From contig CACNSS010000007.1 in the NCBI GenBank assembly GCA_902623215.1, positions 1 to 56,251 of the forward strand: a DNA stretch of 56,251 bases, written 5' to 3'. Position numbers and translations under genes: made by a program. The stretch comes from an uncultured Pelagibacteraceae bacterium (GTDB lineage: Bacteria; Pseudomonadota; Alphaproteobacteria; Pelagibacterales; Pelagibacteraceae). Under the pieces are notes generated by a model. The model had not been told where the DNA came from. It did no database searches and saw only the letters and a program-made list of their open reading frames with translations. Shown here piece after piece: positions 16,187 through 24,289 of the stretch; the first letter of the stretch is position 1; every line of letters begins with the position of its first letter.

Positions 16187-17395
16187 ATGTTTAATAGTTT
16201 AAGTTTAAAAGTAATTATATTTGGTTTTATTTTTACATTTTTTTCTAGTTTTGGACAGAGTTTTTTTTTAGGCTTGTTTAATTCCAGTATTAGAGAAACA
16301 CTTTCTATCACTCACGGACAATTTGGCTCAATTTATGCATCAGCAACATTATTAAGCAGCTTCCTTTTAATTTGGGTTGGAAAAAAAATTGATGATATCA
16401 ATATTTTTCGATTTGCATTTTATGTTACTTTACTCTTAGCATTTTCATGTTTCTTTTTTTCAAAAATATCTTCAATAATTTTTTTATTTATAGCTGTTTT
16501 TTTAATGAGATTTTCTGGACAAGGATTAATGTCTCATACTGCAACTACAACAATTACAAGGTATTTTACAAAATCCAGGGGGAAAGCATTAAGTGTAGGT
16601 TGGTTTGGTCTTTCAACAGCTGAATTTATTTTACCCGTATTAATCGTTTATTTACTTTCAATTACAGATTGGCAGAATATTTGGATATCTATTTCAATTT
16701 TAGTTTTGATTTTTTTACCTCTGATATCATTTTTTTTAATTAAAAAATTAGATTTTGATACGAGAGAACAAGTAGACCCAACTGACTCTGAAACAAAAGA
16801 AATTAAACAATGGAAAAGAATTGAGGTTATAAAAGATTACAGATTTTATATTGTATGTTTAAATATGTTAGCAATGCCGTGGATTGCGACTGGTGTATTT
16901 GTTTATCAGTCTTTCATTACTGAAGCTAAGGAATGGGGTTCTTTTGTTATTGCTCAATCATTCATGGCTTATTCAATATTATCTGTGCTCACTTTGCTAG
17001 GATCTGGATTTTTAATTGATAAATTTACCAGTAGAAAACTTTTAATCTTTATGAATATACCTTTGTTGATTTCTACTATAGTTTTATTTTATTTTAATAG
17101 TCCAACAACATCTTTTATTTTTCTTGGATTAATAGGTATTTCTAATGGTTTGGCCAATGTTTTAGGTTCATCAACATGGGCTGAAATTTATGGTGTAAAA
17201 TTTATTGGTTCAATTAAAGCTCTAACCACAGCTTTAATGGTTTTTTCCACTGCTTTTGGAACAGCTTTATTTGGTCTTTTGATAGATAGAGGCTTTTCTA
17301 TTGAGCAAATTGCCGTGGTTTCATTTATTTATATTTTAATCTCTTTAATCTTATTACTTTTTGTAAGAAATAAGCTAAATCCACAATATATATAA
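16187..17395 (+). CDS. MFS transporter
   Basis: A 402-residue inner-membrane protein with about 12 hydrophobic segments, split after the sixth by a charged cytoplasmic loop (around residues 187-216, DTREQVDPTDSETKEIKQW). Loop 2/3 has VGKKIDDINIFRFAF, a degenerate form of the MFS A motif, and SHTATTTITRYFTKSRGKALS follows. Some relatives are oxalate/formate-type or monocarboxylate carriers, but the substrate is not recognisable. It is divergent from a beta-hydroxyacid dehydrogenase, so transport of a hydroxy- or keto-acid is plausible. Confidence 0.88.
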   Translation: MFNSLSLKVIIFGFIFTFFSSFGQSFFLGLFNSSIRETLSITHGQFGSIYASATLLSSFLLIWVGKKIDDINIFRFAFYVTLLLAFSCFFFSKISSIIFLFIAVFLMRFSGQGLMSHTATTTITRYFTKSRGKALSVGWFGLSTAEFILPVLIVYLLSITDWQNIWISISILVLIFLPLISFFLIKKLDFDTREQVDPTDSETKEIKQWKRIEVIKDYRFYIVCLNMLAMPWIATGVFVYQSFITEAKEWGSFVIAQSFMAYSILSVLTLLGSGFLIDKFTSRKLLIFMNIPLLISTIVLFYFNSPTTSFIFLGLIGISNGLANVLGSSTWAEIYGVKFIGSIKALTTALMVFSTAFGTALFGLLIDRGFSIEQIAVVSFIYILISLILLLFVRNKLNPQYI

Positions 17396-17439
17396 AAAAT
17401 CTCCTTGATTTTTTTTTAGTCACTGTGTAGATACTGCGC

Positions 17440-17973
17440 ATGGCTAGAGTTACCGTTGAAGATTGTATCGATAAAGTTGAAAGTCCCTATGAGCTTGTAT
17501 TAGTTGCAAAAGAAAGAGCAACTCAATTGAACTCTGGTATTGAGCCAACTTTAGATAGAGATAATGATAAAAATACAGTCATTTCACTCAGAGAAATAGC
17601 TGAAGAAAATATTAAAGTTTCAGATTTAAGTGAGAGTGCAATCTATAAATTAAGAAAACACGTAGAGCAAGTTGATGATGGAACGGAAGATGATGAAGAA
17701 GTAGGTGATGATTTTGAAAGTTTATACAAAGGTGAAATTTCAAAAAGTGGTGCTCCTATATTGCCATCAAAGAGAGCCAGAAAAGCTCCAGAAAAAATTC
17801 AAGTTTCAAAAGATGATTTGGCCGAACTTTCTCAAACAGCTAGTCCCGATGTGGACTCTCAACCATCAGAGGAAATGGAGAGCGATTCTGATGATGTTTC
17901 TCTTGATGAAGTTTCAGAAGCTGAAGAACAGGTAAATCAACAAGATACTGTGTCTTCTGAAGAAAATAATTAA
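17440..17973 (+). CDS. rpoZ: RNA polymerase omega subunit with long acidic tail
   Basis: Residues 1-70 are a clear omega subunit ([27 protein letters not shown], then [11 protein letters not shown]), which helps assemble and stabilise beta-prime of RNA polymerase. The total of 177 residues is well above the 70-130 common in bacteria; the extra ~100 residues are low-complexity and acidic, rich in Glu, Asp and Ser, with one basic patch KRARKAPEK near residue 110. Such acidic extensions occur in alphaproteobacterial omegas, but this one is long. It is a single gene whose stop overlaps the convergent CoA-transferase gene by 4 bp. Confidence 0.93.
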   Translation: MARVTVEDCIDKVESPYELVLVAKERATQLNSGIEPTLDRDNDKNTVISLREIAEENIKVSDLSESAIYKLRKHVEQVDDGTEDDEEVGDDFESLYKGEISKSGAPILPSKRARKAPEKIQVSKDDLAELSQTASPDVDSQPSEEMESDSDDVSLDEVSEAEEQVNQQDTVSSEENN

Positions 17974-19115
17974 TTATTAAATTCTTCTAAAATTTTTTGT
18001 CGATGCTCATCCAAATCAGGAATATCACCTCTAGTCTTTTCATCATTATATGATGACATTTTAATTGGGTTTCCCGCTAGTTTAAAATCCCCCACAACTT
18101 TATGAAAAGCTTTTACAATCATGTTTCTTGATTCTATTTGAGGATTTTCGACAGCCTCTTTTATGTTGAAGATTGGACCACATGGAATTTTGTCTTTTTC
18201 CATTTCTTTAACCCACTCATCAGTTTTTTTGTTAGATAATTTATCTTCTAAAATTTTTTTAAGCTCATCCATATTTTTAGCTCTGGATGAATTATTTGAA
18301 AATTTTGGATTTTGATTTACTTCACTTATTTTTAAAACATTACATAGTTTTTCAAATAATTTATCATTACCTGCTGCAATTATTATATAACTATCTTTTG
18401 TCTTGAAGGCTTCAAATGGAGCAATTGATGGATGACGTGATCCCATTGGTTTTGGAATTTCATTTTTTGAGAGATATCTTGCGATAGCATTTTCTAGAAT
18501 AGCTATTTGACAATCAAGCATCGATACATCTATGTACATTCCTTTGCCAGTTTTTTGTCTATCGTAAAGAGCAGCATTAATTCCAATCGTAGTAAAAAGT
18601 CCTGCGGTTATATCTCCGATAGATGTCCCAACTCTAGTAGGTTCGGAATTTGGTTGACCAGTTACACTCATTAATCCTCCCATACCTTGGACTACCATGT
18701 CGTAAGCTGGTAACTCTTTAAGGGGACCTGTTTGACCAAAACCTGACGCTGAAGCATAAATTAGTTTTGGGTATTTTTTGGACACATCCTTCCATCCATA
18801 GCCCCATTTTTCTAGAGTGCCTGGTTTAAAATTTTCTACTAAAATATCTGCTTTAGATAAAATTTTATCAAAAATTTTTTTATCCTCTGCATTTTTTAAA
18901 TTGAGAGCAATACTTTCTTTACCTCTATTTAAAGACATAAAGTACGCAGAGTAATCTTTTACAAATGGTCCGAAATTTCTTGAATCATCACCGATTTCTG
19001 GGGCTTCAACTTTTATCACCCTCGCACCTAAATCTGACAATATCATTGTGCAATAGGGCCCAACTAATACTCTTGTTAAATCAACAACTAAAAGGTTTTT
19101 TAAAGGTCCATTCAT
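17970..19115 (-). CDS. Family III CoA-transferase (CaiB/BaiF)
   Basis: A 381-residue class III CoA-transferase, moving CoA between carboxylic acids through an enzyme-bound Asp anhydride. It shows [30 protein letters not shown] at the N-terminus, [25 protein letters not shown] and the catalytic aspartate Asp168 in [10 protein letters not shown]. The substrate is unknown. It diverges from a TRAP dicarboxylate-type transporter, 96 bp apart, so a reasonable inference is activation of the organic acid imported by that transporter. No frc, mct or racemase-specific features could be recognised with certainty. Confidence 0.9.
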   Translation of the reverse strand: MNGPLKNLLVVDLTRVLVGPYCTMILSDLGARVIKVEAPEIGDDSRNFGPFVKDYSAYFMSLNRGKESIALNLKNAEDKKIFDKILSKADILVENFKPGTLEKWGYGWKDVSKKYPKLIYASASGFGQTGPLKELPAYDMVVQGMGGLMSVTGQPNSEPTRVGTSIGDITAGLFTTIGINAALYDRQKTGKGMYIDVSMLDCQIAILENAIARYLSKNEIPKPMGSRHPSIAPFEAFKTKDSYIIIAAGNDKLFEKLCNVLKISEVNQNPKFSNNSSRAKNMDELKKILEDKLSNKKTDEWVKEMEKDKIPCGPIFNIKEAVENPQIESRNMIVKAFHKVVGDFKLAGNPIKMSSYNDEKTRGDIPDLDEHRQKILEEFNN

Positions 19116-19148
19116 AAGTATAGTTTTATATTAAGTGCTTTTACCGAC

Positions 19149-19177
19149 TTGACTCTTATTAATAAGTTCACTTTAAT
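19149..19177 (+). promoter_or_regulatory. Promoter of the TRAP operon with a perfect palindrome in the spacer
   Basis: TTGACT (19149-19154), a 17-bp spacer and TTTAAT (19172-19177) match the sigma-70 consensus at 5 of 6 bases each. The first 12 bp of the spacer (19155-19166, CTTATTAATAAG) are a perfect palindrome, placed where a repressor would block RNA polymerase. Predicted transcription start is near 19184, leaving a short leader with AGAGGGA before the ATG at 19212. Confidence 0.55.
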
Positions 19178-19211
19178 TGAATTATTAAAAATAACAATAG
19201 AGGGAAAAATA

Positions 19212-20222
19212 ATGTTTAAAAAAATATCTTTATACTTAACTTCATTAGTTTTCGTTTTCACAACTATTGGTTCTGCTTTTGCTGTAACTTTAAAAGCAAG
19301 TCACCAATGGCCAGGAACACCAAGAGCTGATGGATCTTTTGATCCACGTCATGAAATGGTTCAAATCATTGCTGACGAGGTCAAAAAAGCAAACGTTGGA
19401 ATAGATATAAGAATTTATCCAGCTAAATCATTATACAAACCAAAAGAACAGTGGAAACCAATGACTACAGGTCAGTTGGATATTTCTGCTTTTCCATTAG
19501 CATATGCATCTAAATTCCATCCTGAATTTGACGCAACTCTAATGCCAGGAACAGTTAAAAATCATGATCATGCATTGAGATTTAATAAAGGACCAATGAT
19601 GACGGAGATTAAAAAAATTATTAATGATGCCGGTGTTGTAGTTTTATCTGATGCTTGGTTAGGTGGTGGTTTTGCTTCAAAAACAAAATGTATCAAAAAT
19701 CCTAGCGATGCAAAAGGCCAAGTTATGAGAGCTGCAGGTAAAGCATTTAACCAAATGTTAGAGGCAGCAGGAGCAGGTATACAAAGTATGCCATCATCTG
19801 AGATTTACACAGGTCTACAAACTGGTGTATTAACAGGTGCTAACACTAGTTCAGGAAGTTTTGTAAGTTACAAAATCTATGAACAAGTTTCATGTGCAAC
19901 TCCTCCAGGAAAATTTGGTCTATGGTTTATGTACGAACCAATCTTAATGTCAAAAAAGTCTTATGATGCTTTAAGTTCTAAGCAACAAAAAGCTTTAATG
20001 AAAGCTGGTAAAGTTGCTGAGAAATACATGACAGCTCAAGTGGAAAACTTAGATAAAAAGTTTGAAGATGCTTATAAAGCTGCTGGTGTAAAATTGGTAT
20101 ACATGGATGCAAAAGACCATGCTGCATGGGTAGAGATTGCGAAAAAATCTTCTCATAAAGCATTTGCTGATAAAGTTCCAGGTGGTGATAAGCTGATGGA
20201 AATGGCTTTAGCAGTTAAATAA
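19212..20222 (+). CDS. dctP: TRAP transporter solute receptor, DctP family
   Basis: Periplasmic binding protein of 336 residues with a signal peptide (cleavage after GSAFA, ~residue 24). Mature start VTLKASHQWPG and the central ADAWLGGG-like stretch, KGQVMRAAGKAFNQML and MPSSEIYTGLQTGVLTGANT fit DctP receptors; the Arg in VMRAAG normally binds the ligand carboxylate. The ATG at 19212 is preferred over an upstream TTG because it gives a proper signal peptide and has AGAGGGA upstream. It is separated from the membrane subunits by a terminator-like hairpin, likely making the receptor more abundant than the permease. Confidence 0.92.
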   Translation: MFKKISLYLTSLVFVFTTIGSAFAVTLKASHQWPGTPRADGSFDPRHEMVQIIADEVKKANVGIDIRIYPAKSLYKPKEQWKPMTTGQLDISAFPLAYASKFHPEFDATLMPGTVKNHDHALRFNKGPMMTEIKKIINDAGVVVLSDAWLGGGFASKTKCIKNPSDAKGQVMRAAGKAFNQMLEAAGAGIQSMPSSEIYTGLQTGVLTGANTSSGSFVSYKIYEQVSCATPPGKFGLWFMYEPILMSKKSYDALSSKQQKALMKAGKVAEKYMTAQVENLDKKFEDAYKAAGVKLVYMDAKDHAAWVEIAKKSSHKAFADKVPGGDKLMEMALAVK

Positions 20223-20236
20223 AATAATATATAAAG

Positions 20237-20272
20237 AACCCCTATTTATTCTTAATAAATAGGGGTTTTTTT
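20237..20272 (+). terminator. Intrinsic terminator/attenuator between dctP and dctQ
   Basis: Perfect 14-bp stem AACCCCTATTTATT / AATAAATAGGGGTT with a 3-nt CTT loop, ending in seven Ts. It has all marks of a Rho-independent terminator, yet the dctQ start codon follows directly at 20273, so dctQM must be reached by read-through. The stem and T-run also occupy the place of the dctQ ribosome binding site. Confidence 0.9.
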
Positions 20273-20767
20273 ATGAAAAAAAAATATCTACAACTTTGTG
20301 ATTACATAGCTAAGGCATGTGGTGCTTTTGCTGTGTTGGCATTGCTCTTATCAATCTTGGTAATTGTTGAGCTTGTTTTTGAAAGATATTTTTTTCAAAG
20401 AGCAATTACATGGCAGACAGAACTTGTCACCATGTTATTGGTAGCTTCAACTTTTATAGGAAGTGTATACGTTTTAAGTGAAAAAGCTCATGTTAGTATG
20501 GAATGGATTTATGATTTTCTATCAAAAAAAAATATAATTAAACTAAAAATTTTTACATCATCAATAAGTTTACTTTTTTTCTTAATTTTGTTTTATTTTG
20601 GATTTTTAATGTTTGAGGAAGCATTTACCAAAAATTATTCAACAGGAACTGTTTGGGATCCACCACTATGGATACCATATTCATCAATGATGTTGGGAGC
20701 TTTGTTAATGATATTACAGTATATCGCAGAAATTATAAAATTAACTGATGACAAGGATTTTAAGTAA
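20273..20767 (+). CDS. dctQ: TRAP transporter small permease, DctQ family
   Basis: A 164-residue inner-membrane subunit with four hydrophobic segments and the conserved ITWQTELVTMLLVASTFIGSVYVLSEKAHVSMEW region. It bridges the solute receptor and the DctM channel of the sodium-driven TRAP importer. Its ATG is the first codon after a terminator T-run and has no Shine-Dalgarno; no sensible alternative start exists because the next Met is about 50 residues in. It is followed directly by dctM (stop TAA immediately before ATG). Confidence 0.9.
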   Translation: MKKKYLQLCDYIAKACGAFAVLALLLSILVIVELVFERYFFQRAITWQTELVTMLLVASTFIGSVYVLSEKAHVSMEWIYDFLSKKNIIKLKIFTSSISLLFFLILFYFGFLMFEEAFTKNYSTGTVWDPPLWIPYSSMMLGALLMILQYIAEIIKLTDDKDFK

Positions 20768-22099
20768 ATGGATCCACTGATTATAGCATTAATTGTTGCA
20801 GTATTTACTTTATTGGTACTTTTTTCTGGAATTCCAATTGCTTTTGGTTTGAGTTTTGTTTCGATTGCTTTGTTAGTAACATTTGAGGGAGTTCAAATGC
20901 TTGACGTATTTGCTGAAACATTTTTTGCAGGATTAAATTCTTTTGTTTTACTTTCCATACCAATGTTTATTTTAATGGGAATGGCCGTTGCCAATTCTCC
21001 TGCAGGAAAAGATTTATATACAGGTTTGGATAGATGGCTTTGGAGAGTACCAGGTGGATTGGTAATTTCTAATATTGGTGCTTGTTCAATTTTTGCAGCT
21101 TTAAGTGGATCTAGCCCTGCAACTTGTGCAGCAATTGGAACAATGGGAATACCTGAAATGAGGAAAAGAGGGTACTCTGACCAAATCGCAACAGGAACTA
21201 TTGCAGCCGGAGGTACTTTAGGAGTTTTAATTCCTCCTAGTATTGTTTTAATTGTTTATGGAATTGCAACAGGAACATCAATAGGTAGATTATTTTTATG
21301 CGGTCTTGTACCAGGTTTTATGTTAGCAGGTATGTTTGCAATTTGGGCTCTTATTCATAGTTATTTTATTGATAAAGATGCTGCAAAAGCTCTGAGAAAT
21401 AGAGTGAAACCAACTTTAAAGGAAAAACTTGAAGTATTACCAAGAATTCTTCCTTTCTTAGCTATTATTGCAGGTGTTTTGTATGTTCTTTATGGAGGGG
21501 TCGCAACACCATCTGAGGCATCTGGAGTAGGAGCATTCTTGGTTTTTGTATTGATTGCAGTAGTTTACAAAATTTATCAACCAAGCAAAATATGGAACAT
21601 TGTTAAAGTTTCAATGAAAGAAAGCGTAATGATAATGTTTATCATTGCTGCATCCTATCTTTTTGCTTTTACTCTCTCACAACTCTATGTAACTCAATCT
21701 TTAGCACAGAGCATGGTTGAATTAAGTTCAAACAAATGGGTTGTGTTTATTTTAATAAATATATTTCTTTTAATAGCTGGTTTCTTTTTACCGCCAGTCG
21801 CAGTTATTGTAATGACCTCAGCTATATTATTACCAGTAATTACCACTTTAGGGTTTGATCCGTATTGGTTTGCAATAGTATTTACAATCAATATGGAGAT
21901 TGGCTTAATTACGCCGCCAGTTGGACTAAATCTTTATATTATAAAAGGAATTACCCCAGACGTTAGTTTGTCAGAAATTTTAAAAGGATCTATACCATTC
22001 ATGATAATTATGGCTTTAGCTATAGTAATTTTATGTATTTTTCCTGAGATTGTTACATGGTTACCTGATAAAATAATGGGGAAGGACCTTGGATTCTAA
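20768..22099 (+). CDS. dctM: TRAP transporter large permease, DctM family
   Basis: A 443-residue membrane channel with about 12-13 hydrophobic segments. It contains the DctM signatures FAETFFAGLNSFVLLSIPMFILMG, SNIGACSIFAALSGSSPATCAAIG, AAGGTLGVLIPPSIVLIVYG and EIGLITPPVGLNLYIIKGI. It catalyses sodium-coupled uptake of the acid delivered by DctP. It starts at the base after the dctQ stop, and its end overlaps dusA by 11 bp. Confidence 0.94.
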   Translation: MDPLIIALIVAVFTLLVLFSGIPIAFGLSFVSIALLVTFEGVQMLDVFAETFFAGLNSFVLLSIPMFILMGMAVANSPAGKDLYTGLDRWLWRVPGGLVISNIGACSIFAALSGSSPATCAAIGTMGIPEMRKRGYSDQIATGTIAAGGTLGVLIPPSIVLIVYGIATGTSIGRLFLCGLVPGFMLAGMFAIWALIHSYFIDKDAAKALRNRVKPTLKEKLEVLPRILPFLAIIAGVLYVLYGGVATPSEASGVGAFLVFVLIAVVYKIYQPSKIWNIVKVSMKESVMIMFIIAASYLFAFTLSQLYVTQSLAQSMVELSSNKWVVFILINIFLLIAGFFLPPVAVIVMTSAILLPVITTLGFDPYWFAIVFTINMEIGLITPPVGLNLYIIKGITPDVSLSEILKGSIPFMIIMALAIVILCIFPEIVTWLPDKIMGKDLGF

Positions 22100-23093
22100 A
22101 AAAGAAATAAATAGAAAAATATCAGTTGCTCCAATGATGGATTGCACTGACAGACACGATCGTTTCTTTTTAAGACTGATGAGTAAAAATGTAATGCTCT
22201 ATACTGAAATGGTAGCAACAAAATCAGCAATTCACGGTGATAGAAAAAAAATTTTGTCTTTCAGTCCTGAAGAAAAACCTCTTGCTTTACAGGTTGGTGG
22301 TTCCAATAAAGATGAATTAGCAGAAGTTGCTAAAATTGGAGAAGACATGGGTTATGACGAAATAAATATCAACCTTGGATGTCCAAGCAAAAAAGTTCAA
22401 AAAAATAAATTTGGTGCGTGTTTAATGAAAGAACCAGAATTAGTAGCTGAGTGCATACACTCAATGGTAAATGCTTGCAAAATTCCAGTAACTGCTAAAA
22501 CACGTATTGGTTTTGATGATGTAGAAGATTTTGATTATCTAAATAATTTTATTAGACAAATGAGAGATGCAGGAACACAAACATTTATTTTGCATGCAAG
22601 AAAAGCAATATTAAGTGGATTATCTCCAAAACAAAATTTGAACATTCCAAAATTAAACTACGATATGGTTTACAAAATTAAAAAAGAAAATCCAAATTTA
22701 GAAATTATAATTAATGGAGGCATAACCAAAGTAAGTGAAATAAAAGATCATTTAAATTATTGCGATGGTGTAATGATTGGTAGATCTATTTATCAAAATC
22801 CATATTCTCTCGTGGAAATAGAAAAAGAAATTTTTAATGTCGACAATAGCCCTACAAGAGAAGAAGTTGTACAAAAACTTTTAGAATATTTAGATAAAGA
22901 AGTTAAAGAGGGTACCAAAGTTAATCACATAATGAGACACACAGTTGGATTATATCATGGTCAAGTTGGATCTAAAGAATGGAAAAGGTATTTAAGTGAT
23001 AATATGATGGCAAGAGACTCTGATTTTCAAAAAGCAAAACATATTATGACCATTGTTCAAAATAATGAAAAAGCAAATCAAACAAGTCAGTAA
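22089..23093 (+). CDS. dusA: tRNA-dihydrouridine synthase A
   Basis: FMN enzyme that reduces uridines at positions 20/20a of tRNA. At 334 residues it is full length: KISVAPMMDCTDRHDRFFLRL, the INLGCPSKKVQ loop, catalytic Cys111 in KFGACLM, KTRIGFDD, and HARKAILSGLSPKQN identify the DusA subgroup. The TTG start overlaps dctM by 11 bp and has GGAAGGA just upstream; no ATG gives a complete N-terminus. Being co-transcribed with a transporter is probably a streamlining effect rather than functional. Confidence 0.94.
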   Translation: MDSKKEINRKISVAPMMDCTDRHDRFFLRLMSKNVMLYTEMVATKSAIHGDRKKILSFSPEEKPLALQVGGSNKDELAEVAKIGEDMGYDEININLGCPSKKVQKNKFGACLMKEPELVAECIHSMVNACKIPVTAKTRIGFDDVEDFDYLNNFIRQMRDAGTQTFILHARKAILSGLSPKQNLNIPKLNYDMVYKIKKENPNLEIIINGGITKVSEIKDHLNYCDGVMIGRSIYQNPYSLVEIEKEIFNVDNSPTREEVVQKLLEYLDKEVKEGTKVNHIMRHTVGLYHGQVGSKEWKRYLSDNMMARDSDFQKAKHIMTIVQNNEKANQTSQ

Positions 23094-23929
23094 TGGAAAT
23101 AATAGATTTAAGTGAATTAATAAATTTATTATTAGTCTTGGGTGTTGCAGCAGCAGTCGCAGGTTTTTTGGCTGGCTTACTAGGTGTTGGTGGAGGAATA
23201 ATTATGGTTCCCGCTTTATACTATGCTTTCACGGTTTTAGATTTTGATATTATAACAAGAATGCATTTATCAGTTGGTACCTCTTTAGCAATTATAATTC
23301 CAACATCTATTATTTCTACAAAAACACATATGGAATATGATGCAGTGGATTTTAAAATGGTAAAATCATTTGGTATTTTTATTTTACTTGGAGTAATTGC
23401 TGGAACTTTCTTAGCAGTGAACTTGAAAACTGCAGCCTTAGTTTTATTCTTTTCTATATTTGCCTTTATTGTAGGTTTATTTTTTATTTTTTTGAGAGAA
23501 AAACTTCTTGAAAATCCAAAAGAGATTTCTGATTTAGTAAAAAATATTTCTGGTATTGTGATAGGTTTTATATCAGTGCCTCTTGGAATTGGTGGTGGTT
23601 CATTAATGGTGCCTTTTATGAGAACATTTGGTTATGATATTAGAAAATCCATTGGAACAGCTGCTGCAGTAGGTTTTTTGATCGCTATGAGTGGTAGCAT
23701 AACAATGATTTTAGGGGGTAAAATAATCAATAATGTAAGCACTCCTTTTAGTATTGGTTACATAAATTTATTAGGTTTTCTGGTTTTTGTACCAGTAACA
23801 ACTGTCATGGCTCGTTTAGGCGCAAAAGCAGTTTATAGAATTGATAAAAAATTATTAAGTAAAATTTTTGGAACTTTTTTAATTATAGTGTCTATTAGAT
23901 CGTTTATTGAGTATATAAATATTAGTTAA
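23093..23929 (+). CDS. Sulfite exporter TauE/SafE family membrane protein
   Basis: A 278-residue membrane protein with about eight hydrophobic segments and the internal duplication typical of the family: GLLGVGGGIIMVPAL near the N-terminus and GIGGGSLMVPFM near the middle. Relatives export sulfite, sulfoacetate or other organic sulfur and carboxylic acids. It overlaps the last base of dusA, so it belongs to the TRAP-dusA transcript; a role linked to the TRAP substrate is possible but not shown. Confidence 0.88.
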   Translation: MEIIDLSELINLLLVLGVAAAVAGFLAGLLGVGGGIIMVPALYYAFTVLDFDIITRMHLSVGTSLAIIIPTSIISTKTHMEYDAVDFKMVKSFGIFILLGVIAGTFLAVNLKTAALVLFFSIFAFIVGLFFIFLREKLLENPKEISDLVKNISGIVIGFISVPLGIGGGSLMVPFMRTFGYDIRKSIGTAAAVGFLIAMSGSITMILGGKIINNVSTPFSIGYINLLGFLVFVPVTTVMARLGAKAVYRIDKKLLSKIFGTFLIIVSIRSFIEYINIS

Positions 23930-24138
23930 AATTTATCTTGATCAGTGCCCCATTTAATTTTATTCCAAATTCTTTCGTGAAAATAGTAGAAAAAAAGTGG
24001 TACTATCGATCCAATTCCTAATATTCCTGCGACTTTAAAAGAACCAGTAAAAATATATCCAAACAACATCCAGTATACAAATATAAGAAATCTCCAAGAA
24101 AAAGTTTTTGCAACTGATCTTATCTTTTTGTCTGCCAT
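23926..24138 (-). CDS. DUF2061 small membrane protein
   Basis: A 70-residue protein with two likely membrane helices around a short turn (roughly residues 17-33 and 36-51), and the DUF2061 pattern RSVAKTFSWRFLIFVYWMLFGYIFTGSFKVAG. The family also appears fused to sulfate-adenylyltransferase or found near sulfur genes, but no function is established. It converges with the TauE-like gene with a 4-bp overlap. Confidence 0.8.
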   Translation of the reverse strand: MADKKIRSVAKTFSWRFLIFVYWMLFGYIFTGSFKVAGILGIGSIVPLFFYYFHERIWNKIKWGTDQDKF

Positions 24139-24170
24139 TTAACTGTATTTAATTCTACTTTAAAGATGGG

Positions 24171-24205
24171 GTAGGGGTGGTTTCAGTCTCCCTCTACCAC
24201 CCCTA
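24171..24205. repeat. GC-rich inverted repeat in an AT-rich spacer
   Basis: TAGGGGTGG (24172-24180) pairs perfectly with CCACCCCTA (24197-24205) around a 16-nt loop. An alternative shorter stem can form between GGTAGGGG and CCCTCTACC, so two competing folds are possible. Neither strand has a T-run behind the stem. It is the most GC-rich short block among the spacers of this window and lies in the 151-bp gap downstream of the phosphohexomutase. It may be an mRNA 3'-end structure or a small RNA; no other feature is seen in 24139-24289. Confidence 0.55.
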
Positions 24206-24289
24206 ATAAAACTTTATTTGATTCTTAAAAAAACACAAAACTCGTAATAATTGAATTTATTAGTTGTTGATAAATAGATTAAAGAAAGA

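Noticed and set aside
17405..17433. TTGATT / TAGATA as an rpoZ promoter
   Set aside because: Spacer is 17 bp but the -10 matches only half of consensus; there may be a leaderless start here, but support is too weak to list.
19149..19211. TTG-initiated N-terminal extension of dctP
   Set aside because: It would place 21 extra residues before a perfect signal peptide, and the TTG is part of the -35 hexamer.
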